64,000 nucleotides of DNA from Pantoea sp. alder81 (GTDB taxonomy: Bacteria; Pseudomonadota; Gammaproteobacteria; Enterobacterales; Enterobacteriaceae). The notes beneath the pieces are model-generated. The model was not told the DNA's origin and ran no database searches. It worked only from the letters and a program-made list of their open reading frames with translations. Shown here piece after piece: positions 32,632 to 42,369 of the stretch; within the stretch, counting starts at the first letter, position 1, and the number at the start of each line of letters is the position of its first letter. The stretch is taken from positions 930,001-994,000 of the forward strand of contig NZ_JAIUDA010000002.1 in assembly GCF_020179835.1 (NCBI RefSeq), read 5' to 3'. Position numbers and translations under genes: made by a program.

Positions 32632-33210
32632 TCAGCTTTTGGCTTTGGTCACTGCCACCATCGCTGGACGCAACAGGCGACCATTGAGGGTATAACCACG
32701 CTGCATCACCATCAGCACATGGTTCGGCGCCATGTCTTCTGATTCAATCATCGACATCGCCTGATGCACATCCGGGTTGAACGGCACGTTAGTTTCACCG
32801 ACCACTTCAACACCGTATTTACGCACGGCACCCAGCAGGGATTTCAGCGTCAACTCAATGCCTTCGATCATCGAAGCCAGTTCGGTGTTCTCTTTATCAG
32901 CCACTTCCAGCGCGCGCTCCAGGCTATCAATCACTGGCAGCAGTTCGTTGGCGAATTTTTCCAGCGCAAACTTGTGCGCCTTTTCCACATCCATTTCGGC
33001 ACGGCGACGGATGTTCTCAATCTCCGCCTGAGCGCGCAGCTGTGCTTCACGCACGCCGCCTTGCGACTGGGCTAATTCCGCTTCCAGTTGCGCGATTCGC
33101 TCATCACGCGGATCCACCTCAGTTGCCGTCTCTGCATCCACGTGCTGCTGATCCTGTTGAATTTCGTCTGAGACTTGCTCGTTAGGGGTGTTCTGTTCTT
33201 TACTACTCAT
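32632..33210 (-). CDS. grpE: Nucleotide exchange factor GrpE
   Basis: Dimeric co-chaperone that releases ADP from DnaK. 192 residues: a disordered acidic N-terminus, a long coiled-coil helix (about 45-95), a four-helix region and a C-terminal beta domain ([18 protein letters not shown]). The start MSSKEQN at 33210 is by homology. A consensus sigma32 promoter lies upstream. Confidence 0.97.
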   Translation of the reverse strand: MSSKEQNTPNEQVSDEIQQDQQHVDAETATEVDPRDERIAQLEAELAQSQGGVREAQLRAQAEIENIRRRAEMDVEKAHKFALEKFANELLPVIDSLERALEVADKENTELASMIEGIELTLKSLLGAVRKYGVEVVGETNVPFNPDVHQAMSMIESEDMAPNHVLMVMQRGYTLNGRLLRPAMVAVTKAKS

Positions 33211-33253
33211 GAATTTCTCCGCGTTTTGCACATTCATCTCGCTGGTTGGCTTA

Positions 33254-33281
33254 TTATGGGGATCAGTTTGAAGGTTTCAAG
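33254..33281 (-). promoter_or_regulatory. Heat-shock (sigma32) promoter of grpE
   Basis: On the minus strand CTTGAA-N14-CCCCATAA is a near-consensus RpoH promoter, about 45 bp upstream of the grpE start. Confidence 0.9.
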
Positions 33282-33332
33282 TGAACCCATCACATTGCCT
33301 GGCCGTTTTGGCTTATGAGGAACACCTGCTAA

Positions 33333-34211
33333 ATGAACAAACACTTTAACTGCATTGGGATTGTCGGCCATCCGCGCCATCCTACTGCGTTAACCACCCA
33401 TGAAATGCTCTGGCGCTGGCTGACAGCAAAAGGCTATGAGGTGATCGTCGAGCAGCAAATTGCGCGCGAACTGAATTTGAAAGATGTGGAAACCGGCAGC
33501 CTGGCCGAGATTGGCCAACGCGCCGATTTAGCTGTGGTGGTGGGCGGTGACGGCAATATGCTGGGCGCCGCGCGCGTGCTGGCACGTTATGACATCAAAG
33601 TGATTGGTATCAACCGCGGTAACCTCGGTTTTCTCACCGATCTCGACCCGGATAATGCACAGCAACAGTTAGACGATGTGCTGCAGGGTGAATACTTTAT
33701 CGAAAGTCGTTTCCTGCTGGAGGCGCAGGTGTGCAAAGAAGCGTGCTCACCACGGATTGGAAGTGCCATCAATGAAGTGGTGCTGCATCCCGGAAAAGTG
33801 GCACATATGATTGAATTCGAGGTGTATATCGATGAGGTCTTTGCGTTTTCTCAGCGTTCGGATGGCTTGATCATCTCGACGCCTACCGGCTCAACGGCCT
33901 ATTCCCTCTCAGCGGGCGGACCGATTCTGACGCCATCGCTGGATGCCATCGCCATTGTGCCGATGTTCCCGCATACGCTTTCCGCACGCCCGCTGGTGAT
34001 TAACAGCAGCAGTACCATTCGCCTGCGTTTTTCATCTTTGCGCAGCGACCTGGAGATCAGCTGTGACAGCCAAATTGCGTTGCCGATACAGGAAGGGGAA
34101 GACGTGTTGATTCGCCGCAGCGCGCATCACCTCAACCTAATCCATCCTAAAAATTACAATTATTTTAATACGTTAAGCTCGAAGCTAGGCTGGTCAAAAA
34201 AATTGTTCTGA
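33333..34211 (+). CDS. nadK: NAD kinase
   Basis: Makes NADP+ from NAD+ and ATP. 292 residues, as in E. coli. The catalytic GGDGNML motif, [10 protein letters not shown] and the NAD-binding [14 protein letters not shown] are all present. It is divergent from grpE and 85 bp upstream of recN; the spacer to recN carries three LexA boxes. Confidence 0.98.
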   Translation: MNKHFNCIGIVGHPRHPTALTTHEMLWRWLTAKGYEVIVEQQIARELNLKDVETGSLAEIGQRADLAVVVGGDGNMLGAARVLARYDIKVIGINRGNLGFLTDLDPDNAQQQLDDVLQGEYFIESRFLLEAQVCKEACSPRIGSAINEVVLHPGKVAHMIEFEVYIDEVFAFSQRSDGLIISTPTGSTAYSLSAGGPILTPSLDAIAIVPMFPHTLSARPLVINSSSTIRLRFSSLRSDLEISCDSQIALPIQEGEDVLIRRSAHHLNLIHPKNYNYFNTLSSKLGWSKKLF

Positions 34212-34230
34212 AAATCACCGCCAGCCACTT

Positions 34231-34290
34231 TACTGTATAAAAAACCAGTTTATACTGTATGAAAAACCATAGCTGTTTTTACATACAGGT
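34231..34290. promoter_or_regulatory. Three LexA boxes and promoter of recN
   Basis: Box 3 (CTGT at 34273 to ACAG at 34288) is a perfect CTGT-N8-ACAG site. Boxes at 34231-34250 and 34253-34272 are one or two bases off in their right halves (CCAG, CCAT). The triple arrangement and the TATACT -10 element overlapping box 2 reproduce the E. coli recN control region, one of the most tightly repressed SOS promoters. Confidence 0.9.
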
Positions 34291-34296
34291 GATTTC

Positions 34297-35958
34297 ATGC
34301 TGGCACAACTGACCATCAGTAACTTTGCTATCGTTCGTGAACTGGAGATCGACTTTCATCGTGGAATGACAGCGATCACAGGGGAAACCGGCGCAGGTAA
34401 ATCCATCGCAATTGATGCGCTGGGCCTGTGCCTGGGCGGTCGCTCTGAAGCAGATATGGTGCGTCAGGGTGCCAGTCGTGCCGATATCTGCGCGCGCTTC
34501 CAGCTCAAAGCCTCACCTTCCGCACAGCGCTGGCTGGTGGAGAATCAGCTCGATGAAGGCAACGAATGCCTGCTGCGCCGCGTGATCAGTGCCGATGGCC
34601 GCTCTCGTGGCTTTATCAACGGCACCTCTGTACCGCTGTCACAGCTGCGTGAACTCGGTCAGTTGCTGATTCAAATCCACGGTCAGCATGCGCATCAACT
34701 GCTGCTCAAGCCGGATCACCAGAAACATCTGCTGGATGCTTACGCGGCTCATGATGGTCTGCTTGATGAGATGCGTCAGCATTACCAGCGCTGGCATCAA
34801 AGCTGCCGCGTGCTGGCACAACATCAGCAGCTATCACAGGAGCGTGAAGCGCGCCGTGAACTGCTGCAATATCAGCTGAAAGAACTCAACGAATTTGCCC
34901 CGCAGCCGGGTGAATTTGAACAGATTGATGAAGAGTACAAACGTCTCGCTAACAGTGGCCAACTGCTTTCGACCAGTCAGCAGGCACTGCAAATCCTCGC
35001 CGACAGTGATGACACCAACCTGCAAAGCCTGCTGTATAGCGCACGCAATATGCTGGGTGAATTAGTGTCGCTGGATGACAAAGTCAGCGGGGTGTTTAAT
35101 TTGCTAGAAGAGGCAGCGATTCAACTGAGTGAGGCCAGCGATGAGCTGCGCCACTATTGTGAACGTCTGGATCTCGATCCGAATCGTCTGCATGAACTGG
35201 AACAACGCCTGTCACGCCAGATTGCACTGTCGCGTAAACACCACGTATCGCCTGAAACCTTGCCGGTGCTGTATCAGCAGTTGCTGGACGAAGCAGAACA
35301 GCTGTCGCAGCAAGAGAGCGATCAGGAAACGCTGCAAGCGGAAGTGGTGGCTCATCATCAGGCGGCGTTTGCCTGTGCTGAGCAATTGCACCAGCTGCGT
35401 GAACAATCGGCGCAGGAGTTGAGCCAGCTGATTACCCAAAGTATGCATACCCTCTCCATGCCGCATGGCCAGTTCGCTATTGAGCTGGAGTTCAAAGCCG
35501 ATCAACTCTCGGTGGATGGCGCGACACGCATCGATTTCCGTGTGACCACCAACCCCGGCCAGCCGTTGCAGCCTTTAGGCAAAGTGGCTTCGGGTGGTGA
35601 GCTGTCACGTATCGCTTTGGCGATTCAGGTGATCACTGCACAGAAAATGGAAACGCCGGCCATGATCTTCGATGAAGTGGATGTCGGTATCAGCGGCCCA
35701 ACGGCTGCGGTGGTCGGTCAGATGTTGCGTCAGCTCGGCGAATCCACCCAGGTAATGTGTGTGACGCACCTGCCGCAGGTCGCTGGGTGCGGACATCAAC
35801 ACTTCTACGTCAGTAAAGAGACCGATGGTGAGATGACCGAAACCCATATGAAGCCGCTGGATAAACGTGCACGTCTACAGGAACTGGCGCGTCTGTTAGG
35901 CGGTAGCGAAGTCACACGCAACACGCTGGCAAACGCAAAAGAACTTTTAGCAGCCTGA
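34297..35958 (+). CDS. recN: DNA repair protein RecN
   Basis: SMC-like ATPase that holds broken DNA ends and sister chromatids together during double-strand-break repair. 553 residues: N-terminal Walker [13 protein letters not shown], a glutamine-rich coiled coil from about 150 to 390, then the signature [13 protein letters not shown] and Walker [13 protein letters not shown]. It starts 6 bp after the last LexA box, so it is SOS-controlled. Confidence 0.98.
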   Translation: MLAQLTISNFAIVRELEIDFHRGMTAITGETGAGKSIAIDALGLCLGGRSEADMVRQGASRADICARFQLKASPSAQRWLVENQLDEGNECLLRRVISADGRSRGFINGTSVPLSQLRELGQLLIQIHGQHAHQLLLKPDHQKHLLDAYAAHDGLLDEMRQHYQRWHQSCRVLAQHQQLSQEREARRELLQYQLKELNEFAPQPGEFEQIDEEYKRLANSGQLLSTSQQALQILADSDDTNLQSLLYSARNMLGELVSLDDKVSGVFNLLEEAAIQLSEASDELRHYCERLDLDPNRLHELEQRLSRQIALSRKHHVSPETLPVLYQQLLDEAEQLSQQESDQETLQAEVVAHHQAAFACAEQLHQLREQSAQELSQLITQSMHTLSMPHGQFAIELEFKADQLSVDGATRIDFRVTTNPGQPLQPLGKVASGGELSRIALAIQVITAQKMETPAMIFDEVDVGISGPTAAVVGQMLRQLGESTQVMCVTHLPQVAGCGHQHFYVSKETDGEMTETHMKPLDKRARLQELARLLGGSEVTRNTLANAKELLAA

Positions 35959-36142
35959 TTCCGCACTTTTTTCTGGCCTGGTGGTCATATGCTTGCTCTG
36001 TAGAGGTTTCCAATAGGACAAAGGTTTATTATCATCGGCAGTCATATCGCCATAATAAATCCTGCCGTAAGCAGAGTTCAGAATTTGATGGCAACAAAAC
36101 TGCCTGATGAAAGGCGTTTGGCCCCAGAAAAGGAATGTATAG

Positions 36143-36490
36143 ATGCGCTGTAAAACGCTGACTGCCGCGGCAGTGGTAATGTTGATGATGACCGCCGGAT
36201 GTTCCACCCTTGAGCGCGTTGTATATCGTCCGGATATCAATCAGGGGAATTACCTGGTCGCCAACGATGTTTCAAAGATTCACACCGGCATGACGCAGCA
36301 GCAGGTTGCCTACACCCTCGGCACACCGATGATGCGCGATCCGTTTGGCAGCAATGTCTGGTATTACGTGTTCCGTCAGGAACCAGGTCATGAAGGCGTG
36401 AAGCAGCAAACCCTGACGCTGACCTTCGACAGCAACGGTACGCTGACCAATATCGACAACAAACCGAAACTCACTGGCAAAGAAGGCTAA
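36143..36490 (+). CDS. bamE: Outer membrane protein assembly factor BamE
   Basis: Small lipoprotein of the BAM complex (115 residues). Signal peptide with lipobox TAGC, lipidated C20. The BamE fold is marked by [31 protein letters not shown] and VWYYVFRQE. In E. coli it lies downstream of recN, as here, and is convergent with rnfH. Confidence 0.97.
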   Translation: MRCKTLTAAAVVMLMMTAGCSTLERVVYRPDINQGNYLVANDVSKIHTGMTQQQVAYTLGTPMMRDPFGSNVWYYVFRQEPGHEGVKQQTLTLTFDSNGTLTNIDNKPKLTGKEG

Positions 36491-36502
36491 GTGAGCGGCA
36501 AC

Positions 36503-36528
36503 AAAAAAGGCGCTTAAGCGCCTTTTTT
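36503..36528. terminator. Bidirectional terminator between bamE and rnfH
   Basis: AAAAAAGGCGCTTAAGCGCCTTTTTT is a palindromic hairpin with an A-run and a T-run, placed between the two converging genes. Confidence 0.9.
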
Positions 36529-36543
36529 GTGTGTGCTATTTCG

Positions 36544-36834
36544 CTATTTGTTGGTCGCGGAACGCTCCGCACGCTGACGGCGCATCTCTTTGGGATCCGC
36601 AATCAATGGGCGATAAATCTCCACGCGATCGCCATCCTGAACCACATCACCCAACTTTACTGGCCGGCTGAAAATACCCACCTTGTTATTTGCCAGGTCG
36701 ATGTCTTTGCGCAGTGATAATAAGCCCGAAGCTTTAATCGCCTGCTCTACGGTCGCGCCCTCTTCCAGGGTTACCGAACGCAAATATTGCTTTTCAGGCA
36801 GCGCATAAACGATCTCAACGCTAATATCAGGCAC
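36544..36834 (-). CDS. rnfH: RnfH family ubiquitin-like protein
   Basis: 96 residues with a beta-grasp (ubiquitin/ThiS-like) pattern, [31 protein letters not shown]. The role is unclear; the pair rnfH-ratA behaves as a toxin-antitoxin-like operon in E. coli. The start overlaps the ratA stop by 8 bp. Not part of an rnf cluster here, despite the name. Confidence 0.93.
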   Translation of the reverse strand: MPDISVEIVYALPEKQYLRSVTLEEGATVEQAIKASGLLSLRKDIDLANNKVGIFSRPVKLGDVVQDGDRVEIYRPLIADPKEMRRQRAERSATNK

Positions 36835-37261
36835 GGTAAACCTCTTTCGCGCGCTGGCTGAACGCTTGCACCATACTATTGGCTAATTCTTTGAAGATAC
36901 GGCCAAAGGCCATTTCTGCCAGCATGTTGGTGAACTCGAAGTCGAGGCTCAGCTCAACTTTACAGGCATCATCGCCTAAAGACGTGAAGTGCCATCCACC
37001 GGTCAGCTTACGGAACGGACCATCAACCAGCTGCATTAAAATGCTCTGATTGCTGATCAGGGTATTACGCGTGGTAAAGGTTTTACTGATGCCCGCCTTC
37101 GAGACATCTACCGCAGCCGTCATCTGATTTCCGCTGTTATCCAACACGCGACTGCCGGTGCAGCCCGGAAGAAACTGAGGATAAGCGTCCACATCATTCA
37201 CGAGCTGATACATCTGCTCAGCGCTATAGGGGACCAACGCCGAACGGCTAATCTGGGCCAT
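36827..37261 (-). CDS. ratA: RatA (START-like; ribosome association toxin family)
   Basis: 144 residues of the polyketide-cyclase/START (Coq10-like) fold: [31 protein letters not shown]. coli RatA (YfjG) was reported to block 50S-30S association; homologues in mitochondria bind coenzyme Q, so the native role is debated. It is divergent from smpB and the first gene of the ratA-rnfH pair. Confidence 0.93.
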   Translation of the reverse strand: MAQISRSALVPYSAEQMYQLVNDVDAYPQFLPGCTGSRVLDNSGNQMTAAVDVSKAGISKTFTTRNTLISNQSILMQLVDGPFRKLTGGWHFTSLGDDACKVELSLDFEFTNMLAEMAFGRIFKELANSMVQAFSQRAKEVYRA

Positions 37262-37419
37262 AATGGTTCCTGTTCATCACAAAACCGTTGAATAATACCA
37301 TTTTCGGACACCAAACAAAATTCACGGGTTTGCCAGCTGTGCTAAAATAGAGTGTTTTTTACCGCCCCCAGGACAGGGGGATGCGCCCACAGACTGAGTG
37401 ATGTAGACTACGCCGCACT

Positions 37420-37902
37420 ATGACAAAGAAAAAAGCTCACAAACCCGGTTCAGCCACTATTGCCCTCAATAAACGCGCTCGCCACGAATACTTCATTGAA
37501 GAAGAGTTCGAAGCGGGGATGTCGCTGCAGGGATGGGAAGTTAAATCACTCCGCGCCGGTAAAGCCAACATCAGCGACAGCTACATTCTGCTGCGCGATG
37601 GCGAAGCCTATCTGTTCGGTTCCACGTTCCAGCCCCTGGCGGTTGCCTCTTCGCACGTTGTTTGCGATCCCACGCGCAGCCGTAAGTTGTTGCTGAAGCA
37701 GCGTGAACTCGATTCGCTTTACGGTCGTGTCAATCGCGAAGGCTTTACGGTGGTTGCACTGTCGATGTACTGGAAAAACGCCTGGGCCAAGCTGAAAATC
37801 GGCGTGGCGCGCGGTAAGAAAGAACACGACAAGCGTAACGATGTGAAAGATCGCGAATGGCAGATGGATAAAGCACGTATTATGAAGAATTCAAAGCGTT
37901 AA
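37420..37902 (+). CDS. smpB: SsrA-binding protein SmpB
   Basis: Binds the tRNA-like domain of tmRNA and delivers it to stalled ribosomes. 160 residues with the OB-fold core and [18 protein letters not shown] motif, and the basic C-terminal tail ([17 protein letters not shown]) that reads the empty mRNA channel. It lies 45 bp upstream of its partner RNA, ssrA. Confidence 0.98.
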   Translation: MTKKKAHKPGSATIALNKRARHEYFIEEEFEAGMSLQGWEVKSLRAGKANISDSYILLRDGEAYLFGSTFQPLAVASSHVVCDPTRSRKLLLKQRELDSLYGRVNREGFTVVALSMYWKNAWAKLKIGVARGKKEHDKRNDVKDREWQMDKARIMKNSKR

Positions 37903-37946
37903 GCACTGGATTCATCCGTCATTATTCTGTAGTATTAAAAGTTCTT

Positions 37947-38308
37947 GGGGCTGATTCTGGACTCGACGGGATTGTGAAGCCTTAGGTGCATGTCGAGGGG
38001 CGGTTTGCCTCGTAAAAAGCCGCAAAAAAATAGTCGCAAACGACGAAAACTACGCTTTAGCAGCTTAATAACCTGCCAAGAGCCTTCTCTCCCTAGCTTC
38101 CGCTCTTAAGACGGGGATCAAGAGAAGTCAAACCCAAAAGAGATCGTGTGGATGCCTTGCCTGGGGTTGAAGCACTAAATCTAATCAGGCTAGTTTGTCA
38201 GTGGCGTGTCTGTCCGCAGCTGGCCGGCGAATGTAAAGACTGACTAAACATGTAGTACCGACGGTGTAATAATTTCGGACGCGGGTTCAACTCCCGCCAG
38301 CTCCACCA
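37947..38308 (+). ncRNA. ssrA: Transfer-messenger RNA (tmRNA)
   Basis: 362-nt trans-translation RNA. It begins GGGGCTGATTCTGG and ends GCCAGCTCCACCA, the two halves forming the alanine acceptor/T-arm (GGGTTCAACTCCCGCC). The tag frame resumes at 38036 and encodes ANDENYALAA followed by TAA, identical to E. coli. The CCA end is encoded. No integrase or repeated 3' end follows, so this common phage-insertion site is unoccupied. Confidence 0.98.
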
Positions 38309-38354
38309 AAATTCTCCATCGATGGCACCAGAGCCATTCGATGAAGTCCTAAGA

Positions 38355-38386
38355 GCCCGTAAGGTGAAAGCCTTACGGGCTTTTTT
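38355..38386 (+). terminator. ssrA terminator
   Basis: GCCCGTAAGG-TGAAAG-CCTTACGGGC is followed by six T. Confidence 0.9.
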
Positions 38387-38509
38387 GTGCAAGTGGTTTT
38401 GTGGGATGATATACCAGGCCTCTGCAACTATCGATGCTCGTTTGGTTTTTCCCATGTAACTCACCATGTTCTTGATGCGGAAAGCCTCTTAAATAAGGTA
38501 TAAAGCCGC

Positions 38510-39364
38510 ATGAAAATTCCAAACCGAATCCAACCGCTGGTCGATGATGGCCTAATCGATAACGTGCTTCAGCGCTTGAAGAGCGGCAAAGAGGCTGACG
38601 TTTACACTGTCATGTGCGGTGGCAAAGTCCAGTGTGCCAAAGTCTACAAAGAAGCCTCGCAACGCAGCTTTAAGCAAGCTGTGCAATATCAGGAGGGGCG
38701 TAAAGTTCGCAACTCCCGTAGCGCGCGTGCGATGCAGAAAGGCTCCAAATTCGGGCGTAAGCAGCAAGAGGAAGTCTGGCATACCGCAGAAGTCGACGCG
38801 CTGTTCCGTCTGGCCAAAGCCGGCGTTCGCGTGCCTGAGCCCTATATGTGCCTCGACGGTGTGCTGTTGATGGAGCTGGTCACTGATGCAGATGGCGCAG
38901 TAGCCCCGCGACTGAGCGATGTGATGTTGTCAGAACAGGAAGCGTTGACTGATTTCGCCACTATGATTCGCAATATCGTGCGCATGTTGTGTGCCGGCAT
39001 TGTGCATGGCGATCTGTCAGAGTTTAACGTGCTGCAAGATGAACATGGTCCGGTGATCATCGACCTGCCTCAAGCGGTAGATGCCTCAGCAAACAACCAC
39101 GCCGAATCGATGTTCGAGCGCGATGTGAATAACATCACCGAATATTACGGTCAGTTTGCCCCGCAGATTTTAGAAACGCGTTATGCGAAGGAAATCTGGC
39201 AGCTATTTGAAGACGGCAAGTTAACGCCTGAAACCGTGTTGACCGGCCTGTTTGTGGAAGAAGTCCATGATGTAGATATGAACTCATTGCTGGATGAGAT
39301 TATTTCTGCGGAAGATGAGTACTACGATCGCCAGCGAGCGGCTAAAGAGCGGGATGAAGAATAG
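38510..39364 (+). CDS. RIO-type serine/threonine protein kinase
   Basis: 284 residues with the RIO1-like kinase plan: KEADVYTV nucleotide loop, lysine in CAKVYKE, hinge MELVTDADG, catalytic loop GIVHGDLSEFNVL (catalytic Asp and Asn), and metal-binding IIDLPQAV. Bacterial members near 280-290 residues are annotated PA4780 family/RIO1 kinases; their substrates are mostly unknown. The acidic, Glu-rich C-terminus is predicted helical. It sits alone after ssrA at the left edge of the accessory segment. Confident for the fold, not for the role. Confidence 0.88.
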   Translation: MKIPNRIQPLVDDGLIDNVLQRLKSGKEADVYTVMCGGKVQCAKVYKEASQRSFKQAVQYQEGRKVRNSRSARAMQKGSKFGRKQQEEVWHTAEVDALFRLAKAGVRVPEPYMCLDGVLLMELVTDADGAVAPRLSDVMLSEQEALTDFATMIRNIVRMLCAGIVHGDLSEFNVLQDEHGPVIIDLPQAVDASANNHAESMFERDVNNITEYYGQFAPQILETRYAKEIWQLFEDGKLTPETVLTGLFVEEVHDVDMNSLLDEIISAEDEYYDRQRAAKERDEE

Positions 39365-39406
39365 TCAGCCAGCCTGATTCGCTGGCTTTTAGTTATAGTG
39401 AACCCA

Positions 39407-39804
39407 TTATTCAAATTTCGCCTGCTAAACAGATACATGTGCAGCCCGTCACTTTCATTGACTGGCTGAAAAGCTGTTTCTCATCTCATCAATTGCGCTG
39501 GGTGAAAGCAGCAGCACAGATTTAAGACTCACCTCAATACGTTCAACGATGGCTTCTCTCGGGCCTGAACGCCACGCCTCGCTGGCATAAATCCTTCCAG
39601 GACATCGTGCATTTCCTCTTCATTTTCAAATGCACGAAGAAGAAAATAGCTATCAGCATCATGGCGAGAACAACCGTAAGCGACGACATCAATTCCCTGC
39701 TCGACGTGCAGAGGAACACTGATATCTTGCATGATTCGATGGAAGGTTCTGCCTGTGCCTGTTTTCAACCTATATTGCAGTATTTCAACAACTCGACTTT
39801 TCAT
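39407..39804 (-). pseudogene. NIPSNAP-family protein, frameshifted
   Basis: From the ATG at 39804 (AAGGATGAGAG upstream) the first 71 codons read as a NIPSNAP/dimeric alpha-beta-barrel protein (VEILQYRLKTGTGRTFHRIM, VPLHVEQGIDVVAYGCSRHDADSYFLLRAF). The frame then drifts and stops at 39529. The normal family continuation FYASEAWRSGPREAIVERIE is present one frame over, running to TAA at 39407. Adding one T to the TTT at 39589-39591 joins both halves. So either the gene is broken by a 1-base loss in a T-run, or the base call is wrong. Confidence 0.75.
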
Positions 39805-40091
39805 CTCTCATCCTTAAGACATTTTCTGTGGTGATAGCGGTACTAAAAAATACCCTCTGCTAGAAAAAGATACAGTGTCATATCCATTAAAACAGAGGCG
39901 ACTCACAACTTTCATCGGCTTGCCTTCAGGGCCTCCAGGCTGTGCACATAGCAGCATGACTTAAAATGCTCATTTTTCGCGCCATCCAAACCCGATGATT
40001 CAATTAAGGTTATTCCTGGAGCCAATTCGAGTTGAGCGTGCCATTGTTAACTACGCTCACAACTCATAGAGCGATTGATGAGGGAATATTT

Positions 40092-40448
40092 ATGAAAAAG
40101 ACAATTATTGCTGTATCTGCCCTGCTGCTGGCTTCTTCGGCTTTTGCCGCCACTACACATGCAACTGACGAAACTGTAGCGAACGCGCAAGCGGGCGCTA
40201 ATACCGCCAAAGAGAAGCTGCATCAAGCGCAGCATCAAGGCGAAGAGCAGCAGCTGAAAGCTAAACACGCTGTTCAAGGCAAAAGTGATAGTACCAGCAG
40301 TAAAGTGAGCGAAGGCGCTCAGAAAGGCTGGAACAACACCAAAGAAGGCACTGAAAAAGGTTGGGATGCCACCAAAGAAGGTGCCAATAAAGGCTGGAAT
40401 AAAACCAAAGAAGGTGCCAGCGATCTGAAGAAGAAAGTGACTGAATAA
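40092..40448 (+). CDS. Periplasmic protein with LEA-like 11-residue repeats
   Basis: 118 residues. Signal peptide MKKTIIAVSALLLASSAFA, cleavage after AFA. The mature part is highly charged, without cysteine. Its second half consists of four consecutive 11-residue units (GAQKGWNNTKE, GTEKGWDATKE, GANKGWNKTKE, GASDLKKKVTE), a period that makes amphipathic helices and recalls group 3 LEA and apolipoprotein-like proteins. No enzyme motif. The ATG at 40092 has GAGGG upstream. I infer a stress or envelope-stabilising role only from composition. Confidence 0.8.
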   Translation: MKKTIIAVSALLLASSAFAATTHATDETVANAQAGANTAKEKLHQAQHQGEEQQLKAKHAVQGKSDSTSSKVSEGAQKGWNNTKEGTEKGWDATKEGANKGWNKTKEGASDLKKKVTE

Positions 40449-40467
40449 TTTCTTCTGACGGAATCCT

Positions 40468-40493
40468 GAAAGGCCGCGATTGCGGCCTTTTTT
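40468..40493 (+). terminator. Terminator after the repeat protein gene
   Basis: GAAAGGCCGC-GATT-GCGGCCTTTTTT, 20 bp past the stop. Confidence 0.88.
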
Positions 40494-40563
40494 GTTTTAC
40501 AACTTTGCGTCCGGTTCGATATCGACTTACACTTCGCCCAACACTCATTAACCATTTTCTCTC

Positions 40564-41220
40564 ATGTCTGACACCTTCAAACGCCAACCTATCCCATTAC
40601 CTAACGGCCAGAACAAAGTGCTGTTGCACTCATGCTGCGCGCCGTGCTCGGGTGAAGTGATGGAAGCGATGCTGGCTTCCGGTATCGATTACACCATCTT
40701 TTTCTACAACCCAAACATTCATCCGCTGAAAGAGTATGAGCTACGTAAAGAGGAGAACATCCGCTTTGCCGAGCAGTTTGGTGTGCCCTTCGTGGATGCC
40801 GATTACGATAAAGACAACTGGTTTGATAGGGCGCGTGGCATGGAGTGGGAACCGGAGCGTGGCGTTCGCTGCACCATGTGTTTCGATATGCGCTTTGAAC
40901 GCACTGCACTTTATGCGCATGAAAATGGCTTCCCGGTGATCACCAGCTCGTTGGGCATTTCGCGCTGGAAGGACATGAAGCAGATCAATGACTGCGGCGT
41001 GCGTGCGGCAGCGCACTATCCCGATATGCTGTATTGGGAATTTAACTGGCGTAAAGGTGGTGGATCATCGCGCATGATCGAAATTAGCAAGCGCGAGCGT
41101 TTCTATCAGCAGGAGTATTGCGGTTGCATATACTCACTGCGCGACAGCAATCGCCATCGCGTGGCCAGCGGGCGTGAACGTATAGAGATTGGCGTGCAAT
41201 ATTATCAGCCAGATGAATAG
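40564..41220 (+). CDS. queH: Epoxyqueuosine reductase QueH
   Basis: 218 residues of the QueH (former DUF208) family, which reduces epoxyqueuosine to queuosine in tRNA. Family cysteines are visible: the vicinal CC in [11 protein letters not shown] near residue 21, CTMCFDMR in the middle and [11 protein letters not shown] near the end, with [10 protein letters not shown] between. QueH is the non-homologous replacement of the cobalamin enzyme QueG. It ends at an inverted repeat (41227-41252, no T-run) shared with the convergent SDR gene. Confidence 0.9.
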   Translation: MSDTFKRQPIPLPNGQNKVLLHSCCAPCSGEVMEAMLASGIDYTIFFYNPNIHPLKEYELRKEENIRFAEQFGVPFVDADYDKDNWFDRARGMEWEPERGVRCTMCFDMRFERTALYAHENGFPVITSSLGISRWKDMKQINDCGVRAAAHYPDMLYWEFNWRKGGGSSRMIEISKRERFYQQEYCGCIYSLRDSNRHRVASGRERIEIGVQYYQPDE

Positions 41221-41259
41221 GGATGTCGCCTGCTGGCATCGGTCAGCAGGCGCTTAGTA

Positions 41260-41937
41260 TCACCAGGCTAATTGCCTGCCACTGTAATCAACGTAGTGAT
41301 GTCCGCCCTGCCCGGCAAAACGGTTCATCTGCGCCACTAATCCCTGAGCACTTTCCACCGCAGTGATATCCGCATCATCACCACCCATATCGGTTTTCAC
41401 CCAACCCGGATGCAGTGACAGCAAAGTTGTACCACGCGAATCCATCTGCTGAAGCAGTGCACGGCTCAGCATATTCAGCGCCACTTTGCTGGCTGAGTAA
41501 TAGGGGCGAAGCGCTTCCGCGTTTTCCGTCAGGCTGCCGAGACGAGATGTGGTGATGCCAAGCACGCCCTGTTTTTCCGTCAGCAACGGTAACATGCCTT
41601 CCGCCATGCGCACGGGCGCAACGCTATTGGTCATAAACAGCTGTATCAGTTCATCATCGGAGGTGGCGATCAATTCCATCGAATCAGGGCCGAGAATACC
41701 GGCATTGATCAGCGCGCGATCAAATTGCTCACCTTTGAGTTGCTGGAGTAACTGCTCACGCTGTGTGGCAATAGTGATATCCAGTGGCAGCCAGCGCAGT
41801 TTTTCATGTTGATAGGAAACGGCGGTGCTGCGATAAGTGGCGGTTACGTCCCAGCCATCGGCCAGCAGTTGCTGCACCACCGCCAGTCCAATCCCCTTTG
41901 AAGCACCGATAATCAACGCGCGTTTTGTTTGGCTCAT
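41260..41937 (-). CDS. Short-chain dehydrogenase/reductase
   Basis: 225-residue classical SDR: cofactor motif GASKGIGLAV at the N-terminus, NAG (in INAGILG), active-site Tyr-x3-Lys as YSASKVALN, and HPGWVKTDMGG. The substrate cannot be inferred. The ATG at 41937 follows GAGGTG closely; a GTG two codons earlier is less likely. A TetR-type palindrome lies about 145 bp upstream. Confidence 0.85.
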   Translation of the reverse strand: MSQTKRALIIGASKGIGLAVVQQLLADGWDVTATYRSTAVSYQHEKLRWLPLDITIATQREQLLQQLKGEQFDRALINAGILGPDSMELIATSDDELIQLFMTNSVAPVRMAEGMLPLLTEKQGVLGITTSRLGSLTENAEALRPYYSASKVALNMLSRALLQQMDSRGTTLLSLHPGWVKTDMGGDDADITAVESAQGLVAQMNRFAGQGGHHYVDYSGRQLAW

Positions 41938-42079
41938 TTTCACCTCAGAACTTTCTGATAACCAATCAGTGGATAATCAACAGCCTTTGAATTAAGTCAA
42001 ATAACCGTTGATTCATGTTCAATATTCTATAATTTTATCATGTAGTTAAGATTAAAAAGGTCTGCCTCAGCACGCTTAC

Positions 42080-42097
42080 AATGAACGATTGTTCATT
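42080..42097. promoter_or_regulatory. Operator-like palindrome
   Basis: AATGAAC-GATT-GTTCATT is a perfect 7-bp inverted repeat with a 4-bp spacer, in the divergent gap between the SDR gene and the broken small gene. The size suits a TetR-type dimer, but no regulator gene is adjacent. Nothing else is recognisable in 41938-42151. Confidence 0.45.
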
Positions 42098-42151
42098 CTT
42101 GCATCACTGTTTACGGCTTTGTTAAAGTCCATTTTATGTTCACAGTGAGCA

Positions 42152-42369
42152 ATGCGCATGGGTGTTGCCTTGTTGCAATCGCTTGATACTAACGGGCGTG
42201 AAAAATTTGAAGAGGCAATCAGTGCTTTACAGGGCGATATATCAACTATCGCCTCTCTATCGATCCCCGCCTGCGAATTGAGTATTCGAAACTGATTAAG
42301 AAAATGGCCGATGATTTACGATTGCCAACCAAATGGGAGCAATTTGGTGAAGATGAAGCAGGTATTTAA
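42152..42369 (+). pseudogene. Small unknown gene, apparently frameshifted
   Basis: From ATG 42152 the frame reads MRMGVALLQSLDTNGREKFE and on to about codon 28, then loses character and stops early. One frame over, the DNA continues YINYRLSIDPRLRIEYSKL and KKMADDLRLPTKWEQFGEDE to TAA at 42367-42369. Adding one G to the GGG at 42232-42234 yields an uninterrupted 72-codon gene. Its end overlaps the next gene by 17 bp, as in a coupled pair. I do not recognise the family. Confidence 0.5.

Noticed and set aside
37947..38400. Prophage attachment at ssrA
   Set aside because: No integrase gene and no second copy of the tmRNA 3' end within the window.
38198..38467. 90-codon minus-strand ORF containing WSWRELNPRP
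   Set aside because: It is the antisense of the tmRNA 3' domain and terminator; this peptide is a well-known artefact opposite tRNA-like sequences.
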